Shown: positions 30,781-42,539 of the stretch, in pieces
Numbering within the stretch: the first letter of the stretch is position 1
Layout: each line of letters begins with the position of its first letter
Notes under the pieces: model-generated
Told to the model about the DNA's origin: nothing
The model's input: only the letters and a program-made list of their open reading frames with translations
Databases searched by the model: none
NCBI GenBank assembly: GCA_947311845.1
Contig: CAMZMU010000027.1
Coordinates: 26,709,548-26,773,547 of the forward strand
Direction of reading: 5' to 3'
Origin: Poa pratensis
Lineage: Eukaryota; Streptophyta; Magnoliopsida; Poales; Poaceae
DNA: 64,000 nt
Made by a program: the position numbers and the translations under genes

Positions 30781-32519
30781 TGCAATCGCCAAGCCAAGAT
30801 GCAACAGTGCAATCGCCGAAGAAGCCAAGATACTGCGCCGTTCTGGAAGAATAAGGTCTGCCTGCACCTGTACGGACGGCGATGGAGATGGAGATGGGCT
30901 CGGCAGGCGGAGATCGATCGAGAATGGTGTCGTCAGGGGCGTGTGTGCGATTGACAGCTACCTGCTCATTTTGTTCGTTCCTTGATTAGTTTGGCTAGTG
31001 TGGGGTCATCCCCTTATTTTATTTTTATTTCGTTTTGGTTACTGCTACAAAGGGATGGAAATCAAATCATAGAAGAGCGAGCATGTCTGTGGTGTTTGAT
31101 GGCATGGACATGCTTCTGGATGGAGTTTGGACTTGGATAGATGCATTTGGGAAGGATTTACTCGAGTTACTCTGAAAGTTCTTTTAAGGAAAATAATGTT
31201 GGTACCTCGATGGATATGCACAAGAAATCTATCCTACTTGATGCCTTGAGCTGATTTTAGTATTGATCTATTCTTCCCGTTCCAGAAATATTACTATATG
31301 TAAATTTTATACATTTTCGCCGAAACAATTCTATAGATACATAGCTAAGACTAATTGTAAATGATGTTTTTACTAAGACACACCACACACAAAAATATAA
31401 CCCTCAACTTCACAACTCAAGAGATAGGAAAAACATGAATAACATAAACGAGGATTGGATGACATAATCATACCGAATCTTATATAAATCAAGAATGCAG
31501 AAATCTGTCGTAGAATTGTTCCTGATCCACACACCAAGTTTTATAGAAAACTAAAATCCTTCATGAAGAACCAGAGAGGCCCACGATGCGTGTCAAATCC
31601 TGCCTCCATGATTCTACCACTTAGCAAGACATGGTTCCCTGTTGAAAAAAGTAAGACATGGTTCCAATCGTTTTTTTTATATAAGAGTGTATCGATTTTT
31701 TAAACACGATGCTTGCACACTCGGTGTGAAGATGATTTTACCAAAATATGTGAAAATGATAAATTTTGAGGTTTGACCTATGAGAAAACAAAAATGAATT
31801 TCTCTATATTCTCGAATATGTGTTCTAAATATACATAGGAATCAATCGCTTTGGCAGAAAGGTCCTCTACTACAAAAGAAAACCAATTTTTTATATAGGG
31901 GAAACAAAAGAAAAGCAGGTAGGAAACCCTAGAACGAACCGGCCTCACTAGGGCCCTGCCGAACGGCGTGATAACGATGGCTCTTCTACGTGTCATTGGG
32001 CTGCATGCCTTGTGGGCTTGTGGCATCAAAGCCTGTTACGCAGGCGAGAGACCAGGAGGTAACAACACCTCGCCTGGCGGTGTCACTAGACTTAGACTGG
32101 CATGATCAATGCTCTTGTAATCAATTCTGATTAATAAAGTGGAGCCTAAAAAAAACTAGGCTGGCATAGTGCTACAGCCAGATCGCTCTTCAAGACGAGG
32201 AACAGAGAAAATGCACCACTACAGCCTCTATTTGCTCGTACGTGCGATGATTCCAATCAATTCTGACGGAAGCTCTCTGTGTGATTCGGCAGTTGATACA
32301 TTCACCTGCGCGCCTTCGGGGTCATCCTAGGGTGAGCAGCAGTTCACCACCAAAAGGACATTTCTTCTCATGGCGCCACTTCCCTTGGTTCACTATTGTA
32401 GGCTTTGCCCACCGCACCCTGCGTCTAGAAACAATGTATAACGAATTTCAGAAACAGTGTTTGATTTGATCCGTTTTGTAAGTAATAGCGGTGTGTACAT
32501 ATTGTCGGGTTTGTGCCTA
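30781..32519. other. ERF 3' flank and intergenic region
   Basis: Just after the ERF TAG, TGCAATCGCC...AAGCCAAGAT occurs twice (30780 and 30808), a short direct duplication. An A/T-rich stretch at 31260-31400 is like a decayed Stowaway MITE, without clear ends. A LINE/SINE-like tail (attaataaagtggagcctaaaaaaaa, in two parts, about 32130-32155) is seen. No gene found. Confidence 0.4.
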
Positions 32520-32622
32520 CTCGCTCCGTTCCATTTTAATTGATTCCAATATAGATGTATCTAGTACTAAAATATGTATAGATACATCCGTTTTAAAATC
32601 AACTAAAATGGAACGGAGGGAG
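32520..32622. mobile_element. Stowaway-type MITE
   Basis: 103 bp flanked by TA (32518-32519, 32623-32624). The ends CTCGCTCCGTTCC and GGAACGGAGGGAG are inverted repeats, and the two halves fold back on each other. This is the standard Tc1/Mariner-derived MITE of grasses. Confidence 0.85.
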
Positions 32623-32815
32623 TACCTTTTTGGGGATCAAACCAATACGTTCCGCCACCTCCATCTTCTTTCTGGCGTAATCCAAATAGGTCGTCCGTTC
32701 CGGGAACTGAAAGCAAAATGAATTTTAACTTCAGCAAAGATACATCCAGCTCGTGGAAATAAACGAAACCCCCAGATGGAAGACACATTTCCTCACTAGG
32801 AAATACATATCAAGA

Positions 32816-34635
32816 TCAACTAACCATCTTTTTCATGGACCCTTTGATCAAGAGATGACAGTCCTCTTCTGAAACCTGTATAAAGAAGCATGTTGCATCA
32901 ATAAAGAGTCATGTTGACCTGGATCTCCTACAAAAACGAGCTTACCGTTTCACTGATGCAACCCACGAAGGTGTCATACTGGAAACAGAAAATGTATTAG
33001 AATTAGCGATACGGCAGGGTAAAACAGAAAACATCTGCTAAAGAAGCTGGAGTAACATATATTCTCTGTGGAGAAGATGACCCAACATGTTTTTTCATCC
33101 AACCGTGGAACGCAGGTGGCATTTTTTCAAGTTCCAGTTTCATCTGACCCATCCGACTAGGGAACAACTTCTGCTCATATATTTCCCCCAAAGCATCGTA
33201 GAAATCCATCTGAGCAATGTTCAAGCAATGCAATATCAATGTCGAGCTTCCATTTTCTAAATTTAAAATTGTAAATTATCTCAATCAGGTGTGCAGACTG
33301 AGGCAGATCGAACCTTTTGCTTAGCAACCCGTTTCCAAATCTCAAGGTAGATTCGATCGAAGTCTTTACGGCTGCTAAAATTGTCTTGAAGGTTGTCTAT
33401 ATAATCCTGAATGGGAAGCAATATAGAATCATCAAATACTATCACCACATATGCTCACCACCAATTAAATACTTTTATTTGGGGAGGGGTCTAGGGCATA
33501 CGGCATAGCATTACCATGTAGCCGCCCAGAACTGAATGTCTGAATAGATTATGAAACCCTGATCCAATCTTCATTGCTTCAAGACAGGCCCTGCTAGTGT
33601 ATTTCCGCTTCTACACCAACAAAATCAAATGGTTATGATGTGTAACATTTGATAAATGATATTCCTTCATTGTTATCAAAATGAAGGAAGGCTTTTGGCG
33701 GATGATTACCTGCTTTTTGTCAAGTCCAATTTTATCTTCAATCCACTGTCACGTGACAAGAACACTGTTAGTACCAGGATGGCACAAAACTAGCAGTTTA
33801 ATCACACTTGATCGCATTACATCATGCCTACCTTAATTGCCCTTGACATCTCGTCGTAGAACCGGACATAATCCAGATCTCCCTGGTAGGTACGGTATGT
33901 GAGGCAGTAAGAACTCCAATCTTCGTAGTTATGCTGTAACAAGGAAGGAAACAACTGGTAGCAGTCAAACTTGCAGAAACGTAACCACACAAATAATTGA
34001 CCAAAACAGGACTGAGTCTTAGAATTTGTTTGTCAAAACAAATTGCAGATTGGAGTATATTTTTTTTGTTGGCACAGAGGGATGGAGTGAGTCTCGAAAC
34101 CTACATTGTTACGGAGCACGAGCCGCTGGTAGTCGTCGAGGCCGGCGATCTTGCTGTGCTCAGGGTGATAGTACCACTCCAGCCTCTCCTCAAGGTGCTC
34201 AAAGTAGCCCTGGTCCTCTAGGATGTGCAGAGGGTACTGCTCTTCCAGCGCTGCAATGTCCACTTCATTTCCTGTTGTCAATAGCTTTTAAGCAGGAGCA
34301 GAAATTGAGAAAATGAGTACAAACAAGGGAATGCAGAGTACTCACGTGGTTAATGATAAGAGAGATGAGTAGAGTAGTACCAGGTGATCTTTGATGCGGT
34401 AGAGGGCTAGCCGCCGGTTCAACTCGGCGAGCTGCTGCTCTTCGCAGTAAGACCAGTACTCTTCGTCGCCGGGAGCTGCGCCCAGGCTAATGCTCCACAA
34501 GTAATCGGCGGCCTGCTTGGTGACGGTTTCATCGTCTAGTTCGAGGAGGATTTGCAGTTGCTGTGGCGTTTCTCCTTGCTCGTGTTCTTGCTCCTGCTCG
34601 CTGACGCGAGGAGCGGCCAGACTCTCGAGGGTCAT
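32816..34635 (-). CDS. Nine-exon gene for an uncharacterised 325-residue protein
   Basis: Minus-strand exons: 34381-34635, 34105-34284, 33832-33933, 33710-33745, 33515-33610, 33314-33406, 33087-33209, 32946-32978, 32816-32875 (stop TGA). Every exon is a multiple of three with GT-AG borders, so all introns are phase 0 and the frame stays open throughout: 85+60+34+12+32+31+41+11+19 residues. The ATG at 34635 gives MTLESLAAPRVSEQEQEHEQ. The protein is acidic and helix-rich, with aromatic repeats (YEDWSSYCLTYRTY, LEWYYHPEH, MPPAFHGWMKKH). It has no signal peptide, membrane segment or zinc finger. I do not recognise the family. The exon 1 donor is less certain: a stronger GTGAGT lies 40 bp further but would break the frame. 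Confidence 0.75.
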
Positions 34636-34639
34636 CTTT

Positions 34640-35007
34640 GGTGGATCGACGTTTGGATCGGTGAGGCCGTCCGATGGAAATTAAATTCTTTTGAAGAGGG
34701 CGAGTGTGAGACGGAGTAGGAGCATGACATAGACTCAGACTATCATAGTTTCTCAGTCGTATACCGATTTAAATTCTTTTTTGTTTGTTGTTGTTGTTGT
34801 TGTTTTGAAGCTAATATTGTATCTGTAACACAAATATACAACACCCAGTAGCTTAGTGATGCTTATGTCGTGTTTGTACCACAAATGTGCAACACAAGAT
34901 TAGTGAATGAATATCGTAATCATAGGCGAAACCCTAGGTGTCGATGCCCTCGACGAGCAAATTAGTCTACCTGATCAACCCGACGACAATCTCGTCGTCC
35001 CGCATTG
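34640..35007. other. Intergenic spacer with a GTT microsatellite
   Basis: Contains (GTT)n at about 34783-34805 and the left flank of the Copia insertion. A short Asp-rich open stretch (34907-35007) is cut by the Copia element at its TGGTG target; the right flank resumes at 39962. I cannot assign it. Confidence 0.4.
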
Positions 35008-35012
35008 TGGTG

Positions 35013-35125
35013 AGTTTAATTTAGGGTTTTCGGTGTGGCAACACACCCACCTTTGTTCTCTTTATATATCACAACAGGAATATTACATGTACGTATACAA
35101 TACGGTACAGAAACCGACTCTAATA
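35013..35125 (-). repeat. 3' LTR of the Copia element
   Basis: 113 bp; includes CTTTATATATCAC, a possible promoter/terminator element. It differs from the other LTR at four positions. Confidence 0.92.
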
Positions 35126-35132
35126 CTTCCCC

Positions 35133-37699
35133 TCAATCTAAACTAGTACATACAAGGTTTAGATTGGTTCTGAATCGGTCTAACATCTGTCGAGTGGCTG
35201 GCTTCATGAATATGTCAGCCACCTGATCATCAGAAGAGATAAACCTCACCTCTAAAGCACCATCAGCGACTTGCTCACGCACAAAATGGAAGTCTATCTC
35301 AATGTGCTTAGTACGAGCAGGAAACACCGGATTTGCCGTCAGGTAAGTTGCCCCTTGATTATCACACCACAAAATGGGTACACGCTGCCGAGCCACTCCA
35401 AGTTCTTGGAGCAATGTATTGATCCACATAGCTTCTGCAACACCATTTGCCAAAGCCTTATACTCTGCCTCCGTACTGGATCTTGAGATCGTAGGCTGTT
35501 TCTTCGAACTCCACAACACAAGGTTAGATCCAACAAAGATTGCAAAACCTCCAGTAGAGCGACGATCATCCACACACCCTGCCCAGTCAGCGTCGGTGAA
35601 GATGCTAATACCCACAGAAGGAGACTTGTGGATAGTCAAACCAGTGTTCAGAGTTCCTCTAACATAGCGCAGGATGCGCTTAACCACTTCCCAGTGTACC
35701 TCAGTGGGCTGGGCGAGAAACTGGCACACTTTGTTTACGGCAAAGGAAATATCCGGACGTGTGAGAGTCAAATATTGTAAACCACCAACAATGCTGCGAT
35801 ACTGGAAGGAGTCTTCAGTGCCTAACGGTGGACCGGTGTTCCTAGCGAGGCGCTCCGAAGGATACATAGGAGTTGAAGTAGGCTTGCAATTCTCCATGCT
35901 AACACGATGAAGAAGATCAAGTGCATACTTACGTTGAGTCAGTGTCATGCCCCCGGAAGTGTAAGCTGCTTCAAGTCCAAGAAAATACTCCAACACCCCA
36001 AGATCTTTAATGGGAAAGTGTCGGCTAGAGAGTGTACCAAACGCTCCACAACAGCAGGACTCGAGCCAGCAATGACAATATCATCAACATAGACCAACAG
36101 GTAGATCTGAACATCACCATGAGAGAAAATGAACAATGAGGTATCGGCCTTGGAAGAAGTAAACCCCAGCTGATGAAGACGAGCACTCAAACGAGCATAC
36201 CAAGCCCGGGGAGACTGCTTAAGACCATAGATAGCACGTTGTAATTTGCAGACATGAGAGGGATACCATTCATCTTCAAAACCAGGCGGCTGCTGCATAT
36301 AGACATCCTCAGACAGAAAACCGTGAAGAAATGCATTACTGACATCAATCTGCCGCAGTGTCCATCCTCGAGAAACTGCCAGAGAAAGAACCACATGGAC
36401 AGTCGCTAGCTTGACCACAGGACTGAAAGTATCGCCATAGTCAATACCTTGTTGCTGCGTAAAGCCACGAGCAACGAGACGCGCCTTGTACTTGTCAACC
36501 GACCATCTGGCCGGTGCTTGGTCTTGAAGACCCATTTACTGCCAACAACATTAATCCCCGGCGGACGAGGTACCAGACTCCAGGTGTTAGTCTGACACAA
36601 GGCGGAGTACTCATCAACCATGGCAGCACGCCAGGCTGGTTCACGAAGTGCATCACGATGGGAGGTTGGTGCAGCAAAGAAGGCGCGACGGCGTGGGTCG
36701 TAACGCACCGTACCATCTGTGAATATCTTCTCGCGTCGTGTAGCATCCTGGTGGCGTGTAACCATGGCATGGCCAGGAGCATCGGAGGGCACGGACACGG
36801 AGCATGAGATGACGGCGTGACAGCTGGTGACGAGGTCGAAGCAGGCGACGGTGTGGCAGCTGGTGACGACGCGGTCGAAGTATCGGACGTGGACGACACG
36901 AAGGGCTGCTCTGTGTGGGCCGAACCAAGCGACGGCTCAGCTTGAGTGGCAGACGACGTGCATGCGTCGGGAGGCGAGCTGGGAACGTGCTCACCATGCA
37001 CGTTGATCGCATGCACGTTGATCGCATGCATGCTGCTCTCAGCTTCAAGCGAGGATGCTGGTTGCACGGGCACCTGCGGTACAAAAACAACTGCGGACGT
37101 ATGATTAGTAGCAAGGTACGACAAGTCATATTTTGCACATGTTCACTCGTAGCCGGTTCGGATGAAGGAAAACTAATCGCTTCGGATAGAGAAGGAATGT
37201 CGACCGTAACACCGGGAGTTGCAAATGGAAAAACGGACTCGTCGAAAACGACGTCACGAGATATATAGATGCGTCCCGTTGATCGATCCAAACACTTGTA
37301 GCCCTTGTGCATAGGACTGTAGCCTAGAAACACACACAGTTTTGAACGGAAATCAAGCTTATGTGCATTATACTTGCGTAGACTAAGCCAACACGCGCAA
37401 CCAAAAGTGCGAAGAAAATCATAATTAGGCTGGGTGTTAAACAAGCGATGGATAGGTGTATCTTTTCCTAAGACAGGCGTGGACATGCGATTTATAAGAT
37501 AACACGCTGTCAAGAAAGCTTCATCCCAAAACCGTAACGGAATCGAGGAGTTGGCGAGGAGGGCTAGGCCTGTCTCGACAAGGTGACGGTGCTTGCGTTC
37601 AGCAACACCGTTTTGTTGAGAAGTGTGAGGACACGACACCCGATGGGAAATGCCCGTGCGCTGAAAGTATTTGTGCAACCTATGATATTCACCCCCCAA
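35133..37699 (-). pseudogene. Copia integrase C-terminus, reverse transcriptase and RNase H, split by frameshifts
   Basis: Pieces in order: 36653-37699 (integrase end, QQNGVAERKHRHLVE with the catalytic Glu); 36495-37124 (linker); 36406-36798 (RT start, [13 protein letters not shown]); 35945-36535 (RT core, [13 protein letters not shown], then YVDDIVIAG); 35133-35996 (RT end and RNase H with [29 protein letters not shown]; stop at 35133). Each join needs a one-base shift: near 37694, 37120, 36500 and 35990. All catalytic motifs are present, so the decay is by indels rather than loss of domains. Confidence 0.85.
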
Positions 37700-38475
37700 T
37701 CTGACTGAACAGCCTTAATCTTGACGTCAAGAAGGCGTTCGACATGAGCATGGAAAGCATAAAAGACTTGCTCAACATCAGACTTGTGTTTTAGAAGATA
37801 AATCCAGCAAAAACGAGAGTAGTCATCAACAAAACTAACATAATATTTATAACCACCAGAAGATGCAATAGCAGGACCCCAAACATCGGAGTGGATTAAC
37901 TTGAGAGGTTTAGTAGAAACACGATGAGATGCACTATAAGAAAGTTGATGACTCTTTGCACGTTGACAAGCATCACAAACTAAAACAGAGTTGGGTGATG
38001 GTAAACAAGATAAATCATGATGCTTAACAATGTTTTGCACTACATTATTCGAGGGGTGACCGAGACGCTGATGCCACTGGGATGACGTGACCTTGACACT
38101 GGAGCTAGCCTGGCGAGATGGGAGTGATGCTCGACTATATGGAATCGGATAAAGCCCATCATGACTTCTACCGTGAAGAAGGATTCTCCTCGTGGCCTTG
38201 TCCTTGACACAGAAAAAATGACGATGAAATTCAACAAAAACGTCATTGTCAGACACAAGGCGATAAACAGAGAGGAGATTTTGACTAATATGAGGAACAT
38301 GAAGAACGTTATTCAAGCGAATAGATGAACCGGCTAAATTCGAATGACCAATGTGCGAAATAGACAAACATGTACCATTTGCCACTTTAACATGGTCCTT
38401 CCCGCCATAGCGCTCGTGATAGTGGAGGCGCTCGAGATCGTTGGTGAAGTGGTCCGTAGCCCCGGTGTCCATCAA
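37564..38475 (-). CDS. Copia protease and first part of integrase
   Basis: The aspartic protease motif MDTGATDHF stands at the start. The integrase zinc finger follows (WHQRLGHPSNNVV ... VCDACQRAKSH), then the core with Asp in IHSDVWGP and QSDWG. At the C-run 37691-37696 the frame slips: the true continuation (GGEYHRLHKYFQRTGISH) is in the next frame. The residue string after QSDWG in this frame is a shadow. Confidence 0.85.
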   Translation of the reverse strand: MMDTGATDHFTNDLERLHYHERYGGKDHVKVANGTCLSISHIGHSNLAGSSIRLNNVLHVPHISQNLLSVYRLVSDNDVFVEFHRHFFCVKDKATRRILLHGRSHDGLYPIPYSRASLPSRQASSSVKVTSSQWHQRLGHPSNNVVQNIVKHHDLSCLPSPNSVLVCDACQRAKSHQLSYSASHRVSTKPLKLIHSDVWGPAIASSGGYKYYVSFVDDYSRFCWIYLLKHKSDVEQVFYAFHAHVERLLDVKIKAVQSDWGVNIIGCTNTFSARAFPIGCRVLTLLNKTVLLNASTVTLSRQA

Positions 38476-39566
38476 CCAGGGAGGCGGGGCGTAGAGCTTG
38501 TGGTTGCAGCGTTGCCGGAACGCTGAGTGTTGTTGTAGTTGTTGCCGCGGAGATCATGGTTGTAGCGGCGGCAAGCGGGAGCCTCATGCCCCCAGTAGCC
38601 GCAGAGTTGGCAGCGAGGGCGCTGCTTCTTGCCATTGCGCCCATTACCGCCGGACTGCTGCGCGACGTTAGGGCGGTTGCCACCACCTCCACCACTGTAC
38701 CCGCCAGAGCTCTGGCAGTCATTGCCGCCATCATACGGGCGACCTTGCCCGTGCTGGTACGAACCGTTTCCAGTAGGGCGACCCCCGCCATACGGGGCGG
38801 GAGCATACTCCGGGGGGCGCGGCTGGCCGGCGTTGTTGAAGTAGCCAGGCCGCGACGCAGCGTTCGCCGAGGAAGTCCACTCCGCGGACTGAAGTTGTTG
38901 TGCCTGGAGAGCCTCGAACGAGAGAATATGTGAGTAAAAATCGGAGTAGGGTACCAAGCGATTACCAACGGTGAGGGATGCCGCGATCGCATTGAACGCG
39001 GGACTGAGGCCGGTGATAATGTAGTCCACAAGCTCGTCATCGGAGACGGTGGCGCCGGCTGCCGCCATGCAATCGGCGAGGGACTTCATCTTGTGCATGT
39101 ACTGCGCCGCGGTCAGCTCCTCTTTCCTCAGCGACTGGAGTTGGCGACGGATGTGTCGCACGTTGGCGCGACTCTGCGCGCCGAACATGATATGTACAGC
39201 AGACCATGCCGCTGAAGCAGTCTGGCAGCCAATGAGCTGGCAGGCGATGTCGGGCTCCATGGAGCCAAGCAGAAGGCCGAGTACCCTCTGATCCGTGACC
39301 CACCATGCGGCGTAGTCCGGGTTGGGAACCTCCACACCGGCGTCCCTCGTTCCTTGCTTGATCGTCTTCGCCGGCGCGGTCATGGTGCCGTCAAGATAGC
39401 CATGAAGGCCGGCGCCTGAGAGATTGGGGAGGGTCAGCCCCTTCCAAAGCATGAAGTTGCTCGAGTCGAGGCGAACGGCGGGCTGGGCGATCGCGGGCAG
39501 AGCAGGCACAGCCGAGGCGGAGACGATCGGACCGACGAACGTGGAGAGCTGTAGGGAGGTTGTCAT
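38472..39566 (-). CDS. Copia gag with zinc knuckle
   Basis: ATG at 39566 (MTTSLQLSTFVGPIV). The open frame upstream has no ATG. It contains the Copia gag pattern (SNFMLWKGLTLPNL, then a QLxSLRKEELTAAQYMHKMKSLAD segment; shown in parts) and, after a Gly/Asn/Gln-rich stretch, the CCHC knuckle CQLCGYWGHEAPAC. Gag would form the particle that packages element RNA. It ends at 38472 in a frame different from protease; the neighbouring frame reads on into LYAPPPWLMDTGATDHF, so a one-base shift separates the two. Confidence 0.85.
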   Translation of the reverse strand: MTTSLQLSTFVGPIVSASAVPALPAIAQPAVRLDSSNFMLWKGLTLPNLSGAGLHGYLDGTMTAPAKTIKQGTRDAGVEVPNPDYAAWWVTDQRVLGLLLGSMEPDIACQLIGCQTASAAWSAVHIMFGAQSRANVRHIRRQLQSLRKEELTAAQYMHKMKSLADCMAAAGATVSDDELVDYIITGLSPAFNAIAASLTVGNRLVPYSDFYSHILSFEALQAQQLQSAEWTSSANAASRPGYFNNAGQPRPPEYAPAPYGGGRPTGNGSYQHGQGRPYDGGNDCQSSGGYSGGGGGNRPNVAQQSGGNGRNGKKQRPRCQLCGYWGHEAPACRRYNHDLRGNNYNNTQRSGNAATTSSTPRLPG

Positions 39567-39843
39567 TGCGGCGGCGCGGATTGGAGCACGCGGCAACGCA
39601 GAAGCGGAAGGTTGGATGGGACTCGCGGCGGCGGCGCGGAAGAAGCTCGCGCGGCAGCGGCGGACTCGCGCGGCGTGAAGGAAGCTCGTGCAGCGGCAGA
39701 CTCGCGACGGCACGGATGAGGCTCGCGCTGCAGCGTGGAAAGCAGAACTCGCGCTGGATTGCTCACGCGGATTGCTCACGCTGAAGTAGTAGTCACGCGG
39801 ATGATTGCGACTCGCGCGACGGCGGCGGAAAGCAGTGATACCA

Positions 39844-39956
39844 AGTTTAATTTAGGGTTTTCGGTGTGGCAACACGCCCACCTTTGATCTCTTTATATAT
39901 CACAACAGGAATGTTACATGTACGTATACAATACGGTACAGGAACCGACTCTAATA
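39844..39956 (-). repeat. 5' LTR of the Copia element
   Basis: 113 bp; adjoins the tRNA-Met-type primer site at 39836-39843 and the TGGTG duplication at 39957-39961. Confidence 0.92.
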
Positions 39957-39961
39957 TGGTG

Positions 39962-42460
39962 AACCCTTTAATAGACCGCAGAGATGGTCATGGACTACAT
40001 GTGGACATACCTTGGTGATGGATGGCAGCCCTTAAGACGTGCAACAATTGTTGATGTGTATCGGTCTAAACGGTGCCTATCTTGACACGGCCGCAACTTG
40101 GAACTAGCGGCGCGGCTGTGCCCCTCTCTAGGCGACTATCCTATACCGTGTTGGTTGGTGGAGCCTGATCCTACTCTCAGTTGTACACGAAACTAATTGG
40201 TTTATCTTTTGTGATGCTTATCGTAACACAAAATGCACAACACTAGCCAATACCCACAAATTGCAACGAATAGTTGTAGCCAACATTATTTAGTGTCGGT
40301 CACGCGAGAAGATGAAGAAAATTATCTATCAATACTGCAAACGGAAACTATAGATGGAGAACGAGTTCCATAGAGCACTTCATTTTTAACGGTCGGAAAT
40401 GATATTTTACTCTATTTTTTAACGTTCAAAAATAATATTTTGAAATTTCAAAAAATATGAGTTTTTAATATATAAACGATGTTGTATTATACCGATGTGT
40501 AAAATCCTTACATATACTAATCTCCCTAGGATTCAAGCTCTCTCCTTGCTTTCACATATACTCCAATGAAACAATGACACCTATCATCTATAAGATGGAC
40601 CCACTCAGCTCTTATTTTATATTAAGTTTGAGTTTGACGTTTTTATCCCTTAGATATACTAAACTCCCTCTAACACATATCATTTAAGGTGGACCCCACT
40701 CAGCTCTTATTTTCTATTAAAATTGAGCTTGACATATTTCTTTGATATGTACATTTCTACGTATCTCCTAAATTAATTGATGAAAAAGTTAATATTTTTA
40801 GCTGCACACAAAAGAAAATTGTGGTTGTGAAAAAGAAAAAATATCTCAATTACTCTCTTAAAATATATTTCTCTTTTTGTGTAGCTAAAATTATCTTTTT
40901 CGTGTAGCCCAAAAAAAGAATACTTTTACAGAATGTACAGTACCAGTACACACCGTAGTTGTATGCTTTATTTCAAAAATTGAAACCTAAACATGTCGTT
41001 TCGACTTTCTTTTTATGCGGTGAATTGAAGATACGAACACCCCCGATAACTCTCTCCCTTATCATTTCTCTGCCGCCAGAGCCACAATAGTATCGCGCAG
41101 TCTATGCAACGCGACATTTCTCTCTCTGCTTTCCATGAGTCATATTCTAACAAAAACATCCGTTCTGCCACAAATTTAGCCCCTCTCTCTGCACATACAT
41201 CTGCCCCCATCAAGCTCCGAGGACTACAGGGTACCACAGTCCCCAATGTCGCGCTCAATCCATTATCAAGTTGCATGCCACATGCACTCCCGTACGGTGC
41301 ATATTCTGGTGGTCATCCAATGTCGTTGATCTGAAGGACTTAATGCATTTGTTGTAGTAGTTACATGTGAACACATGTTGTCGTCATTGCTATTAGATGC
41401 TCGACTACTCGGTGATGTTGCCAGCTGCATTGAGATCGTGAGCAACAAGTCGATGGTAAATGGGGGTGTACGAATGAGTTAGACGCCTCGTTGTTGGATA
41501 CCACCTAATTACGAATGGAAAATGATGCAGATATTGAGTTGCGAACCTTTTCTTTACAGTATGCTTGATCTATCACTTGTATTAAGTGAACAAGCCAGAT
41601 TATTTAAACAACTACATGTATGTATTAGCTACATGGTTGGATGCAAAAACTGAAAGTGTACAATGATAAAATAGTATGTTTTGTTAAACGTGTGACGAAC
41701 ATGAAAAATGTATGTTTAGAGATGGGCATTCCTGCAATTAGACATGTAGTCTAATTGTTGGATAGTATCCATGTAGCTTTTTTTAATATAAATTTTTATT
41801 AGTCTGGACCCGATGCACATATAAGATAATATGTAAATCACTTAAGACCTCACTTAGCTATGTTTTTAGTGCATTAATTAGAGTTTATCGGTGGAATGTT
41901 TCTCTGTTTTTTGTTTTCATAGAGTATGGACTGTAATCTATGCAATTGACTTAAGTACGTGAAAACCTAATTAGGCTAACTGTTATTTTTTTTGAGATAG
42001 TTTATGTTAGATTTTTTTTATTTCACAAAAATTAGTTACCTTGAGTGCAGAACCTTGATGGCTAATCAAATCTTGGCAAATCTAGCTTGAGTCTGCAATG
42101 TTCATCATATCGTACGGTGTCTACGTATTGTCGGAATTATGCTCATTTTGTTTTGAAATCATCATAGAAGCAAGTACACAATTTAAACTTTCATGGCATT
42201 TCATAATTGTGGTCATATACTGATCGTCTAACTGAGTATCTGTAGATGTTAGCTTTTCTATATGGGGTCATGTTCTCTGAATGGTGTATGCCTAACCTTG
42301 CTACAAAATTGACATGATTGTGTCCTCTTCTCTACTTCTCTATGTTTATGCGAGAATGATTAAGTGGTCTTGTTGCAAGTGAGATCGCCAGTGATACTTT
42401 TTATCTATTATTGCTAATGTTTCTTATATATGTTTCGCAAAAGGTCTATTTATTCATCTA
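39962..42460. other. Gene-free AT-rich intergenic region
   Basis: No gene found. It holds a direct duplication of about 95 bp spacing (40585 and 40681: CCACTCAGCTCTTATTTT...) and an open stretch around 41013-41334 (both strands) with no recognisable product. Its right end carries a Helitron-like 3' terminus, so part of this region may be a Helitron; I could not find the 5' end. Confidence 0.45.
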
Positions 42461-42464
42461 TACG

Positions 42465-42494
42465 GACGCGGCAACGCGCGTCATATCCTTCTAG
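42465..42494 (+). mobile_element. Helitron-like 3' terminus
   Basis: A 6-bp stem GACGCG/CGCGTC around loop GCAACG (42465-42482), then 8 nt and CTAG at 42491-42494 followed by T. A hairpin just before CTRR and insertion before T is the Helitron 3' signature. No 5' TC end or Rep/helicase gene was found, so this could be a non-autonomous Helitron or a chance match. Confidence 0.55.
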
Positions 42495-42539
42495 TATTAT
42501 TAATATTGCATATTTTAGACTACAAAAGAGATATAAAGC

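Larger units (their letters stand above)
35013..39956 (-). mobile_element. Copia element with short 113-bp LTRs and non-canonical TA..CT ends
   Basis: LTRs 35013-35125 and 39844-39956 with target duplication TGGTG (35008-35012, 39957-39961). On the minus strand each LTR runs TATTAGAG...TTAAACT instead of TG...CA. The primer site TGGTATCA (plus-strand TGATACCA at 39836-39843) directly abuts the 5' LTR and fits initiator tRNA-Met; a purine tract lies beside the other LTR. The LTRs differ at four of 113 positions by my count. The coding order, protease-integrase-RT-RNase H, is that of Copia, but at least five frameshifts make it defective. Confidence 0.93.

Noticed and set aside
40490..40760. 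Helitron 5' end near 40500
   Set aside because: No clear TC start with the usual following bases could be fixed; only the 3' end is supported.
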